Shown: one piece after another, positions 1 through 7,239 of the stretch
Numbering within the stretch: the first letter of the stretch is position 1
Layout of the letters: every line of letters starts with the position of its first letter
The notes under the pieces: model-generated
What the model was told of the DNA's origin: nothing
What the model saw: only the letters and a program-made list of their open reading frames with translations
Databases searched by the model: none
Made by a program: the position numbers and the translations under genes
Assembly: GCA_030278895.1 (NCBI GenBank)
Contig: JARXKK010000017.1
Location: 1,928-39,597, forward strand
Direction of reading: 5' to 3'
Origin: Acidobacteriota bacterium
Lineage (GTDB): Bacteria > Acidobacteriota > Thermoanaerobaculia > UBA5066
Length of the DNA stretch: 37,670 nt

Positions 1-5
1 GCGCA

Positions 6-25
6 AGTCAAGCGTAAGTTAAGCG
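6..25. promoter_or_regulatory. Tandem 9-base direct repeats upstream of etfB
   Basis: AGTCAAGCG (6-14) and AGTTAAGCG (17-25) match at 8 of 9 positions and start 11 bases apart, about one helical turn. This spacing on one DNA face is typical of operator half-sites. No regulator can be named, and the upstream flank lies outside the window. Confidence 0.25.
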
Positions 26-27
26 GT

Positions 28-50
28 TGAATGAGCCGTCATTCATTTTT
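28..50 (+). terminator. Possible weak hairpin plus T-tract upstream of etfB
   Basis: TGAATGA (28-34) and TCATTCA (39-45) form a perfect 7-bp stem around a GCCG loop, followed by five T (46-50). This is the form of an intrinsic terminator for an upstream plus-strand gene, but the stem is AT-rich and weak. It could equally be an operator in the etfB leader. Confidence 0.3.
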
Positions 51-93
51 CCGATGACGCGCCGCGGAAGGCGTGCTAGTTTTCAAAGTTGCC

Positions 94-882
94 ATGAATC
101 ACATCGTCTGTTTCGCCTACGTTCCCGACACCGAAACGAAAATCAAGGTCGCGGCCGACGGGGTCTCGATCGACGAGGCCGACGTCAAGTGGATCGTCTC
201 GCCGTACGACGAGTACGCGCTCGAGGAAGCCCTCAAGACGAAGGAAGCCACGGGCGGCACCGTCACCGCGCTCACGTTCGGCCCCGCGCGCGCCGACACG
301 GGCCTGCGCGAATGCCTGGCCCGCGGCGCCGACGAGGCGGTCCGCATCGCGTCCGACGGCCTCGGCCAGGTGGACTCGCTCGGGGTGGCGCGGCTCCTGG
401 CCGGCGTCATCAAGACGCTGCCGCACGACGTCGTGTGGATGGGGAACAAGGGCGTCGGCACCGACGCGCAGGTGCTCGTGCCGATGCTGGCCGAGCTCCT
501 CGACCTGCCGCACGTGAACCTCGTGACGAAGCTCGAATGGAAGGACGGCGCGATCGTGGCCCATCGCGAGATCGAGGGCGCCGAGGAGATCGTCGAGATG
601 TCCCTGCCGGGTGTCATAGGCGCCACGAAGGGCCTGAACGAGCCGCGCTACGCGTCGCTGAAGGGGATCATGGCGGCCAAGAAGAAGGTGATCGCCGTGA
701 AGACGCCCGCCGACGCCGGCGTCGAACCCGCCACCATCGCGGGCCCGGCCGCGCACGTCCGCTGGACGAAACTCGAGCTGCCGCCCGCACGGCAGGCCGT
801 GAAGCTCATCCCGGGCGACGACCCGGCGAAGGCCGCGACGGAGCTGCTGAACCTGCTGAAGAACGAGGCCAAGGTTCTTTAG
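94..882 (+). CDS. etfB: Electron transfer flavoprotein, beta subunit
   Basis: Beta subunit of the FAD/AMP-containing electron transfer flavoprotein, which accepts electrons from acyl-CoA and related dehydrogenases in the cytoplasm. The 262-residue product has the family opening with VPDTETKIKV (residues 10-19) and the signature NEPRYASLKGIM (182-193) after REIEGAEEIVE; length is normal for FixA/EtfB. I chose the ATG at 94 because the family starts with Met-x-x-Ile-Val-Cys; an in-frame GTG at 73 would add seven residues that do not look conserved. Neither start has a good Shine-Dalgarno sequence at ideal spacing. The etfA gene follows after 48 bases, so the two are almost surely co-transcribed. 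The gap between them holds a copy of the dispersed repeat. Confidence 0.95.
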   Translation: MNHIVCFAYVPDTETKIKVAADGVSIDEADVKWIVSPYDEYALEEALKTKEATGGTVTALTFGPARADTGLRECLARGADEAVRIASDGLGQVDSLGVARLLAGVIKTLPHDVVWMGNKGVGTDAQVLVPMLAELLDLPHVNLVTKLEWKDGAIVAHREIEGAEEIVEMSLPGVIGATKGLNEPRYASLKGIMAAKKKVIAVKTPADAGVEPATIAGPAAHVRWTKLELPPARQAVKLIPGDDPAKAATELLNLLKNEAKVL

Positions 883-928
883 GTAAGAGAAGAAAGAAGA
901 TTTTCTTAGAAGGTTAAGAGGGAAAGAA
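883..928 (+). repeat. Dispersed GA-rich repeat, copy 1 (etfB-etfA gap)
   Basis: This AT-rich, purine-rich stretch fills the gap between etfB and etfA. Its core CTTAGAAGG (905-913) lacks one A relative to the consensus CTTAGAAAGG; GAAGATTTT precedes it and TTAAGAGGG follows. AAGAA/TTCTT (894-898, 903-907) can form a short hairpin, and GGTTCTTT (873-880) with AAAGAACC (923-930) brackets the element as an 8-bp inverted repeat. The AGAGGGA part also supplies the likely ribosome binding site of etfA. Confidence 0.7.
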
Positions 929-930
929 CC

Positions 931-1911
931 ATGTCGAACGTTCTGGTTTTCATCGAGCAGCGGGACGGCAAGATCCGCAAGTCCTCGCTCGAAGCATTGA
1001 CTCTCGGAAATTCACTTTCCAAGAAAACCAGCGGTGCTCTCGGCGCGGTCATCGCAGGATCTGGAATCTCCGGTCTTGCCCCCGAGCTTGCGGCCTACGG
1101 AGCTTCTCGGGTATTCGTGGCCGACAAGCCCGATCTCGCGCTCTTCTCGTCGGAGGGCTACACGGCCGCTCTCGACGCCGCGGCCACCGCGTTCAATCCC
1201 TCGATCGTCCTGGCCTCGGCAACGGCGATGGGCCGGGATGTGGCGCCGCGTTTCGCGGCGCGCCGCGGGGTCTCGGTGCTGTCGGATGTCATGTCTCTCG
1301 ACGTCGCCAACGGGCGCATCACGGGCGAGCGCCCGGTGTACTCGGGCAAGGCGCGCGTCGCCGTGACGGCCGCGGAAAGCGCCGCGATTCAGGTTGCGAC
1401 GCCGCGCCCGAACGTGTTTCCGGCCTCGAAGGCCGACGCCCCCGGCGCCGGCGAGGTCGTGAACCTCGACCTCGGGACGCTTACGATCCGCGCGAAGGTC
1501 GTGAAGATACAGGCGGCCGAGGCGGGCGAGATCGACGTGGCCGAGGCCGACAAGATCGTGACCGGCGGGCGCGGCATCAAGGGGCCCGAGAGCTGGCCCG
1601 TGCTGCGCGCGCTGTGCACCGAGCTGGGCGCCGCGCTGGGCGCGTCGCGCGCCGCGGTGGACGCGGGCTGGATCGGCCACGAGCACCAGGTGGGGCAGAC
1701 GGGCAAGGTCGTGTCGCCGTCTCTCTACATCGCGTGCGGCGTGTCCGGCGCGATCCAGCACCTCGCGGGCATGGGCTCGTCGAAGGTCATCGTCGCGATC
1801 AACAAGGACCCCGAGGCGCCGATCTTCAAGGTGGCGACCTACGGCATCGTGGGCGATCTCTTCCAGATCCTCCCGGCGATGACGGAAGCCGCGAAAAAAC
1901 TCAAGGCGTAA
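931..1911 (+). CDS. etfA: Electron transfer flavoprotein, alpha subunit
   Basis: Alpha subunit of ETF and the FAD-binding partner of EtfB; it hands electrons to a membrane ETF:quinone oxidoreductase. The 326-residue protein begins [20 protein letters not shown], as in EtfA, and ends with the FAD-binding part: [18 protein letters not shown] (about 253-270), [11 protein letters not shown] (271-281) and [19 protein letters not shown] (291-309). The ATG at 931 is preceded by an AGAGGGA ribosome binding site that lies in the repeat element. Codons for residues 24-35 are AT-richer than the rest and may hide a degenerate copy of the same repeat in reverse orientation (about 1008-1028). The gene converges on a minus-strand secreted-protein gene 14 bases away, with no terminator visible between them. 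Confidence 0.95.
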   Translation: MSNVLVFIEQRDGKIRKSSLEALTLGNSLSKKTSGALGAVIAGSGISGLAPELAAYGASRVFVADKPDLALFSSEGYTAALDAAATAFNPSIVLASATAMGRDVAPRFAARRGVSVLSDVMSLDVANGRITGERPVYSGKARVAVTAAESAAIQVATPRPNVFPASKADAPGAGEVVNLDLGTLTIRAKVVKIQAAEAGEIDVAEADKIVTGGRGIKGPESWPVLRALCTELGAALGASRAAVDAGWIGHEHQVGQTGKVVSPSLYIACGVSGAIQHLAGMGSSKVIVAINKDPEAPIFKVATYGIVGDLFQILPAMTEAAKKLKA

Positions 1912-1925
1912 AGGCGCCCTCCGGG

Positions 1926-3746
1926 TCACCGCACGGTGGCGGTGAACTCCGTGAAGCGGGGGCCGCAGCCGTTCGTGTAGAAGACGCGGATGACGTCGAC
2001 GAAGTTGCCGAAGCTGTCGCCGAACGGTCCCGGCAGGTAGGCCAGTACGCCCGGCGTGTCCGTCGTCGAGAAGTGGCTCCCGCTCTTGTTCTGGACGACG
2101 ACGTAGCGAATGAGCGAGGGGTCCGCGACGCCCGTCACGTTGATGAATACGTATCCCGAGCCCGCGGGCACGCTCACCGAGCTGGGCGTCAGGATCGGCG
2201 TGTACGCCTGCGAGTCCACGGGGACCGTGAGCGTGGCCGTGGCCGTCGGCCCGCCGGTGAGAAGCGGGAACGCGGTGAGGGTGAACGTGGTCGAGCCGGC
2301 GATCGTCGTGCCGACCGAGCCGTTCGGCGCCAGGCCGAAGGGCGCCGCCACCGGATCGATGCTCACGCTGCGCGTATTCGCGGTCTGCCACTGGAGGACG
2401 ACGTTCGTGGACGTGCCGCAGCCGCGCGCCGGGTCCGCCGTGAAGAAGACGACCGACGGGGCGCCGGGCGCGATGACGGTGGCCGTGAACGTGGCCGTCG
2501 CGGTTCCGCAGGCGCCGCCCGAAACGGTGAGGCGCACCACGTCGGTTCCGGTGGTCGTGCCCGCCGTGTACGTGTACTGGTTGCCGTTCAGGGTGAACGT
2601 CGAGCCCGTGGAGCCGTGCGTGTCGAACGTGATCGTGACGAGCGTCCCCGTGTAGGCGACCGGGATCGAACCCATCGCGACCTGCCCCGTTCCCAGGGTG
2701 GCCGTCGCGGGCGTCGGCGCGGGAGGGGTCGTGGGCGGCTGGAGCGTGATCTTCCGCGTGGACGTGGACGTCGCCCCGGAGAGCGCAACCGCCGTGAGCG
2801 TGATGTCGCCGGCCGAGACGACGTTGAGGGTCGTCGTGCCGGAGGCCGCGAGGTCGCCCGCGGCGCCGGTGATGTTGACGTGATCGGCTCCCGTCGCGGA
2901 CCACGTTGCCGTGACGGTCAGGGGCGAGCAGCCCGACGAAGGAGAGATCGTGAAGTTCGTGATGACGGGCGCCGTCGAGAAGGCGCCGCGCGACACGGAG
3001 AGCGCGATGTTGCTGCCGTCGCTCGACAGGTTGTCGTTCTTGATGGCGTAGGGGAGGCCAGCACCCGTGAGCATGCGGAAGCGCAGTGCGAGCTTCGATT
3101 TCTCGGCCGTGGCGGGGAGCAGCGCCGCGAGGGACTGCTGCCCCACGGAGCCCGGAATCGTGAAGACCTGGCCGACGCCGGACGGAGCGCCGCCGTCGAA
3201 GGCCGCAACCTCGACGGTGCACCCCTGCGTCGAATTCGGGCTGCACAGGACGCCGACGTTCGTGCGCGCCCTGCCCGGCGCGTTGGAGGACGACGCGTCG
3301 GCGCCGCCGCCCCAGGACTCGTCGCCCGCGGCGAGAAAGTCGGAGACGGAGAAGGCCGTGGACGTCGTGCCGTAGCGGCCCTGCGGCGTTTCGTTGAACG
3401 TCTCGGACCACGCGTTGACGAGGCCGTCGCTGCGCACGTGGTAGAGGAACGCGCCGAGGCCGTCGACGGCCGCGGGCGCCGGGATGACGGCGACCCCTCG
3501 CGAGGGGAGGGTGAACGGGATGCTGGCCAACGTGGCGCCGCCCAGGATGAAGTCGACCGAGCCGGAAGCCGGGCCGATGCTCGAAACGTAAATGTTCGTG
3601 TCGAAGCGCGCGTTCGTACCGGTGCCTCTCGAGGCGGGTCCGCCCCACAGGTCCGTACCGGCAGGAGCGGCGGCCTGGAGCGCGCCGGCGGCGAAAAGAG
3701 CGAACACGATCGAAGCGGTCCCGAGGGACCTTTGCCGGTGAGTCAT
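1926..3746 (-). CDS. Secreted protein with Ig-like/PKD-like beta domains
   Basis: No specific function recognised. The 606-residue product has a signal peptide (hydrophobic core about residues 10-24, probable cleavage after LQAAA). Then follow a beta-rich N-terminal domain (about 30-255) with one Cys pair (C168, C176), and Ser/Thr/Gly/Val-rich domains that look Ig-like. Two units share an opening pattern, ISPSSGCSPLTVTATWSATG (267-286) and ADPARGCGTSTNVVLQWQT (437-455), separated by a Pro-Thr linker (337-348) and a further beta domain. The domain at about 511-606 is also beta-rich. I chose the ATG at 3746 because the signal peptide starts there and GGGAGA lies about 8 bases upstream; an earlier start would put 16 extra residues before it. 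An adhesin or cell-surface role is a guess. The gene sits antisense between etfA and the FeS oxidoreductase and is divergent from the latter. Confidence 0.8.
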   Translation of the reverse strand: MTHRQRSLGTASIVFALFAAGALQAAAPAGTDLWGGPASRGTGTNARFDTNIYVSSIGPASGSVDFILGGATLASIPFTLPSRGVAVIPAPAAVDGLGAFLYHVRSDGLVNAWSETFNETPQGRYGTTSTAFSVSDFLAAGDESWGGGADASSSNAPGRARTNVGVLCSPNSTQGCTVEVAAFDGGAPSGVGQVFTIPGSVGQQSLAALLPATAEKSKLALRFRMLTGAGLPYAIKNDNLSSDGSNIALSVSRGAFSTAPVITNFTISPSSGCSPLTVTATWSATGADHVNITGAAGDLAASGTTTLNVVSAGDITLTAVALSGATSTSTRKITLQPPTTPPAPTPATATLGTGQVAMGSIPVAYTGTLVTITFDTHGSTGSTFTLNGNQYTYTAGTTTGTDVVRLTVSGGACGTATATFTATVIAPGAPSVVFFTADPARGCGTSTNVVLQWQTANTRSVSIDPVAAPFGLAPNGSVGTTIAGSTTFTLTAFPLLTGGPTATATLTVPVDSQAYTPILTPSSVSVPAGSGYVFINVTGVADPSLIRYVVVQNKSGSHFSTTDTPGVLAYLPGPFGDSFGNFVDVIRVFYTNGCGPRFTEFTATVR

Positions 3747-3832
3747 CGGGCTTCTCCCGTCGAGGAGGGCGCGTTGAAAAGACAGATTTACCACGGCTTA
3801 TCTTACAACATGCTACGTTATCCTCCGCTTTG

Positions 3833-5929
3833 ATGACAATCACGCCGGCTCAGGCCACCTACTTCGGCTTCCCCGGAACCCTCCTCTTCGCGATCCTCCT
3901 GCTCTCCGCACTTGCCCTCTTCGCGTACACCGCCTCGCGCAGGATCCAGCTCCTGCTCCTTGGCGCGGGCGACAGGGAGAACCGCCTCGACCGGCCGCTC
4001 GCGCGCCTCTGGCACATGGTCGAGTACGGATTTTTGCAGCGGAAGATGTTCCGCGACGCTTACGCGGGCCTCTATCACGCGCTGATCTTCGGCGGCTTCC
4101 TCGTGCTCACGCTGCGGACGCTGATGCTCGTCTTCGAGGGCATCTTCCCGGGAGCCGGTCTGCCGTTCCTTCCCGCTGGATTCTGGGAGGGTTACCTCCT
4201 CGTCAAGGACGTCGTCCTCGTGACGACGTTCGCGGGCGTCGTCCTCGCCCTCCTGCGTAGACACGTCGCGCGAAAAGAGCGCCTCGACCCGAGCTTCGAC
4301 GCCGACCTCATCCTCCTCTTGATCGGGTTCCTCATGGTGACCGACATGGCGGCGGGCGCCGCGAAGATGGCACTGGACGCGAAGGCGGTGACGGCAAGCG
4401 CGGCCCTCGCTCGAAGCGCGCTCTGGGAGCCCCTGACCTATTCCCTTTCTAAGCAAATATTTTCTCTTTCCCCCTCCTCCCTCCGAGCAACATATTTCGC
4501 CTCCTGGTGGGCCCACCTCGTCGCGATATTCGTGTTCGCGAACTACCTGCCGTTCGCGAAGCATTTCCACGTGATCACCGCGCTCCCGAACCTCTTCTTC
4601 GCGAAGATCGATTCCCCGGGCAGGATGAAGAGCTTCGACATCGAGAAAGCGGCCGAAAAGGAAAAGTTCGGGGTGTCGAGCGTCGAGGACTTCACCTGGA
4701 AGCAGAAGCTGGACATGTTCACGTGCACCGAGTGCGGGCGCTGCCGCGAAGTGTGCCCGACGCATCTCACGGGAAAGCCGCTTTCGCCGAAGGGCTTCAT
4801 GGTGGACCTCCGCAACGCGCTCTACGCCGACGCGGACGCGCTCATCGATGCGGATGCGGGCCGCGGGGACGGCTCGGCCGCGAAGAAGCTCGCCGCGCGC
4901 ACGCCGCTCATCGGCGGCTGGATCGACGAAGAAACGATCTGGGCGTGCACGACGTGCCGCTACTGCGAGCACGCGTGCCCCGTCGGCATCACGTACGTCG
5001 ACAAGATCACCGACCTCCGCCGCCACCTCGTCCTCGAGAAGAGCGACTTCCCCAAGGAAGCGCAGACCGCGTTCAATGGCATGGAGCGCCAGGGCAACCC
5101 GTGGAACCTCGCCGCGTCCGACCGCGACGCGTGGACGAAGGACCTGCCGTTCCCTGTTTTGACAATGGCTGAAGCGGCCGAGGCGAAGGGAGCGGGCGTC
5201 GAGGTTCTCTTCTGGGTGGGCTGCGCGGGCTCCTACGAGGAGCGTGGCAAGCGCGTGTCGCGGTCGCTCGCGAAGCTCCTCCACGAGGCGGGCGTCACGT
5301 ACGCGATTCTCGGCAAGGAGGAGACGTGCACGGGCGACGCGGCGCGCCGCCTCGGGAACGAATACCTTTTCCAGACGCTCGCCCAGCAGAACGTCGAGAC
5401 GATGAAGGGCTACGGCGTGACGAAGATCGTCACGAACTGCCCGCACTGTTTCAACACGCTCGCGAACGAGTACCCCGACTTCGGCGGAAAATTCGAGGTC
5501 ATGCACGGGACCGAGCTCGTGGCCCGTCTCGTGGCCGAGGGAAGGATTCGGCTCGTCCACGCCACGCCGATGTCGCTGTCGTTCCACGACCCCTGCTACC
5601 TCGGGCGCCACAACGGCGTCTACGAGGCGCCGCGCGAGCTCCTGAATGCGATTCCGGGAATCACGGTCAAGGAGCTGCCGCGGACCCGCGAGAACGGCAT
5701 GTGCTGCGGCGCGGGAGGCGGCCGGATGTGGCTGGACGAGACGATCGGCGCGCGCGTGAACCAGGCGCGGTTCGCCGAGATCGAGGCGAACGGGACCGAC
5801 GCCGTCGGGGTTTCGTGCCCGTTCTGCATGGTGATGCTCGGCAACGCGAAGACCGAGCTGGCGGGGAAAACCGAAGCGTTCGACGTGCTCGAGCTGGCCG
5901 CCCAGGCGCTGCCCGTTCATCCCGGTTGA
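3833..5929 (+). CDS. Membrane FeS oxidoreductase, EMO/ETF:quinone oxidoreductase type
   Basis: 698-residue fusion of a NarI-like membrane domain with a heterodisulfide-reductase-type FeS domain. Transmembrane segments lie at about 14-34, 84-103, 124-142, 157-173 and 222-240; H61, H82, H228 and H246 are candidate heme b ligands. Two [4Fe-4S] motifs follow, CTECGRCREVCP (298-309) and CTTCRYCEHACP (372-383), then two cysteine-rich CCG-type modules, including NCPHC (536-540), CCGAGGG (624-630) and SCPFC (661-665). This architecture matches the membrane ETF:(methyl)menaquinone oxidoreductases called EMO, and nearby etfBA supports that job; heterodisulfide-reductase-like or glycolate-oxidase-like roles are alternatives. 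The ATG at 3833 is preferred to the TTG directly before it; no clear Shine-Dalgarno is seen. Residues 203-218 are encoded by a copy of the dispersed repeat with rare AT-rich codons. Confidence 0.85.
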   Translation: MTITPAQATYFGFPGTLLFAILLLSALALFAYTASRRIQLLLLGAGDRENRLDRPLARLWHMVEYGFLQRKMFRDAYAGLYHALIFGGFLVLTLRTLMLVFEGIFPGAGLPFLPAGFWEGYLLVKDVVLVTTFAGVVLALLRRHVARKERLDPSFDADLILLLIGFLMVTDMAAGAAKMALDAKAVTASAALARSALWEPLTYSLSKQIFSLSPSSLRATYFASWWAHLVAIFVFANYLPFAKHFHVITALPNLFFAKIDSPGRMKSFDIEKAAEKEKFGVSSVEDFTWKQKLDMFTCTECGRCREVCPTHLTGKPLSPKGFMVDLRNALYADADALIDADAGRGDGSAAKKLAARTPLIGGWIDEETIWACTTCRYCEHACPVGITYVDKITDLRRHLVLEKSDFPKEAQTAFNGMERQGNPWNLAASDRDAWTKDLPFPVLTMAEAAEAKGAGVEVLFWVGCAGSYEERGKRVSRSLAKLLHEAGVTYAILGKEETCTGDAARRLGNEYLFQTLAQQNVETMKGYGVTKIVTNCPHCFNTLANEYPDFGGKFEVMHGTELVARLVAEGRIRLVHATPMSLSFHDPCYLGRHNGVYEAPRELLNAIPGITVKELPRTRENGMCCGAGGGRMWLDETIGARVNQARFAEIEANGTDAVGVSCPFCMVMLGNAKTELAGKTEAFDVLELAAQALPVHPG
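4438..4486 (-). repeat. Dispersed GA-rich repeat, copy 2 (inside FeS oxidoreductase)
   Basis: Read on the minus strand, the core CTTAGAAAGG (4453 to 4444) is exact. It is preceded by a GGAGGGAGG purine tract and AAAGAGAAAATATTTG, and followed by GAATAGG. The overlapping gene runs antisense to the motif and reads SLSKQIFSLSPSSLRA, so the frame stays open. TCT, CAA, ATA, TTT and CTT codons cluster here in a gene that otherwise prefers G or C at third positions. Confidence 0.65.
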
Positions 5930-5965
5930 GCCGGAATTCGCGCGACGGGTGTAATCTTTCTCCAG

Positions 5966-6403
5966 ATGGCGGACGAGCCCAAGACCCCGACGGACGGGTT
6001 GACCCCTGCCGGTGGCGTGCGTCCGGTGCAACGCATCGTGGGGCCGGTGGCTCCAGCCGTCTACACCGCGGGCGCCAAGCCGGGCGCGGCCCAGATCGTC
6101 TCGGAAACGGCCGAGCCCCTCGTCACCGAGGGTATGAAGGCCCGCCAGCGCGCCATCGAGAAGAAGCGCCGCGTCGTGGCGACGCTCCGCGCCGTCGAGG
6201 AGGAAGAGGCGGCCGAGCGCTGGGGGCGCGGCCGCGCGTGGATCTTCCGGTTCGTGGGCATCATCATCGCGCTGGGCGTTTACGCGAAGATGCAGTCGTC
6301 GTACGGCGACAAGTGGCCGCTCCTCGCCGTGTGGATCTTCCTCGGGGTCCTGCTGGGCGTCCTCGTGTCGTGGCTGCTCTGGTACATCGACTACAGCGAC
6401 TGA
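5966..6403 (+). CDS. Small membrane protein with cytoplasmic helical region
   Basis: Not recognised. The 145-residue product has a Pro/Gly/Ala-rich, probably disordered N-terminus (1-50). A charged helical stretch (about 57-88, rich in Lys, Arg and Glu, possible coiled coil) follows, then two transmembrane helices (about 92-108 and 118-140). The C-terminus is short and acidic (IDYSD). The positive residues ahead of the first helix favour a cytoplasmic N-terminus. It starts 36 bases after the FeS oxidoreductase on the same strand and could be read with it, but no functional link can be shown. No strong ribosome binding site is visible. It converges on the CxxC protein gene at 6416. Confidence 0.65.
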   Translation: MADEPKTPTDGLTPAGGVRPVQRIVGPVAPAVYTAGAKPGAAQIVSETAEPLVTEGMKARQRAIEKKRRVVATLRAVEEEEAAERWGRGRAWIFRFVGIIIALGVYAKMQSSYGDKWPLLAVWIFLGVLLGVLVSWLLWYIDYSD

Positions 6404-6415
6404 CCGGAATCGCCG

Positions 6416-6709
6416 CTAGTCGTCGTCGAAGATCCCCTTCGGTTTCGAGGAGTCCTTCTGCGCTTTCTCGAGCGCTTCCCGGAACGTCTTGTCGAGGATC
6501 GCGCTCTTGTTTTTTTCGCGCTCGACGGTCGCGGCGAAGAGATCCTCGGCGCGCTCCTTGCGCCGCGTGTTCTCCCGCGCCGCCTCCTCGAACGAGCCGA
6601 GCTTCGCCTTCGTGGCCGCGGATTCGTGGGAGAGCACGGCGCCCGTTTCGGGTTCGACCTTCAGCACGGACCCGCAGTCGGGGCAGTGGACGAAAACGTG
6701 ATCGCTCAT
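6416..6709 (-). CDS. Small CxxC (zinc-ribbon-like) charged protein
   Basis: Function unknown. The 97-residue product has one CPDC motif (C9, C12) in a short N-terminal beta segment that resembles half of a zinc ribbon. A long, highly charged helical region (about 35-85, with NTRRKERAEDLF and VEREKNKSAILDKTFREA) and an acidic end (FDDD) follow. With one Cys pair, metal binding would need dimerisation or His ligands (H4, H8, H28). I chose the ATG at 6709 because the CPDC region begins there; an upstream in-frame start would overlap the divergent yraN gene deeply. The start codon is 24 bases from that of yraN, with a dyad between them. Confidence 0.65.
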   Translation of the reverse strand: MSDHVFVHCPDCGSVLKVEPETGAVLSHESAATKAKLGSFEEAARENTRRKERAEDLFAATVEREKNKSAILDKTFREALEKAQKDSSKPKGIFDDD

Positions 6710-6713
6710 GGCG

Positions 6714-6729
6714 GGAGGAATTATCCTCC
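6714..6729. promoter_or_regulatory. Dyad centred between divergent start codons
   Basis: GGAGGA (6714-6719) and TCCTCC (6724-6729) form a perfect 6-bp inverted repeat around ATTA. Each arm is a Shine-Dalgarno-like sequence for the gene it faces, 14 bases from the start codon (GTG 6734 on plus, ATG 6709 on minus). The centre of the dyad is exactly midway between the two starts. The 14-base spacing is long for ribosome binding, so an operator is also possible. Confidence 0.35.
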
Positions 6730-6733
6730 TGGG

Positions 6734-7201
6734 GTGAAATCCGCAGAAGGGGAGGACTGGAAGAAGCGGCTGAAGGCTCTGGGAATCGTCCGGAAGAGGA
6801 AGCCGAAGAAACATCTTTTTGGGAAGAAAGAGAAAGACAAAGATCTTAGAAAGGTGAAGAGCGGACGGCTCGGCGAGGACGCCGCTTGCGCTCTATTCGA
6901 AGAAAACTCTCTCGTCGTTCTCGCCCGAAATGTCCGGTATCCCGACGGCGAGATCGACATCGTCGCTCTCGACGGCTCCGTTGTCGTCTTCGCTGAAGTG
7001 AAGTGGCGGCGGAATGATGCGCTGGGGACGCCTGCCGAATCTGTGACTCTCCGGAAACGTTCGCGCGTAATTCGCGCCGCGCGCCGCTGGCTCGCGGCGC
7101 ACCCGTCGCGCTCGCGGTCCGTCCGTTTCGACGTCGTCGCGATCCGGCACGAGCCCCACGAGGTCCTCTGGATTCGCGGCGCCTTCGACGCGGGGCGCTA
7201 G
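6734..7201 (+). CDS. yraN: YraN-family (UPF0102) endonuclease-like protein
   Basis: Member of the UPF0102/YraN family, with a restriction-endonuclease/Holliday-resolvase-like fold; its cellular role is poorly defined. The 155-residue product shows the family order: GRLGEDAACALFEE (45-58), ARNVRYPDGEIDIVALDG (64-81) with D71 and D75 in the active-site region, then VVFAEVKWR (84-92) with E88 and K90, and LRKRSRVIRAARRWL (106-120). The family normally starts close to the GRLGE segment, so the first 44 or so residues are a basic Lys/Arg-rich extension encoded largely by a copy of the dispersed repeat. The GTG at 6734 is the most upstream start that does not invade the divergent gene; a GTG in the RKVKSG segment would shorten the extension. 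Confidence 0.85.
   Translation: MKSAEGEDWKKRLKALGIVRKRKPKKHLFGKKEKDKDLRKVKSGRLGEDAACALFEENSLVVLARNVRYPDGEIDIVALDGSVVVFAEVKWRRNDALGTPAESVTLRKRSRVIRAARRWLAAHPSRSRSVRFDVVAIRHEPHEVLWIRGAFDAGR
6811..6865 (+). repeat. Dispersed GA-rich repeat, copy 3 (5' part of yraN)
   Basis: The exact core CTTAGAAAGG lies at 6845-6854. It is preceded by a purine-rich stretch with AGAAAGAGAAAGAC and AAAGAT, and followed by TGAAGAGCGG. It is read in the sense frame of yraN as KKEKDKDLRKVKSG. The A-richness contrasts with the GC-rich DNA on both sides. Confidence 0.65.
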
Positions 7202-7239
7202 ACTCACTTCCACATGCCCGACGATCTCCAGGGGGTTCC

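Noticed and set aside
2600-2700. Tandem DNA repeats in the Ig-like protein gene
   Set aside because: Similarity between the domains is at protein level and loose; no nucleotide tandem repeat is visible.
1012-3843. Very long open frame on the minus strand across etfA and the secreted-protein gene
   Set aside because: It is an Arg/His/Gly-rich shadow of real genes in GC-rich DNA; it has no domain and crosses two well-supported genes.
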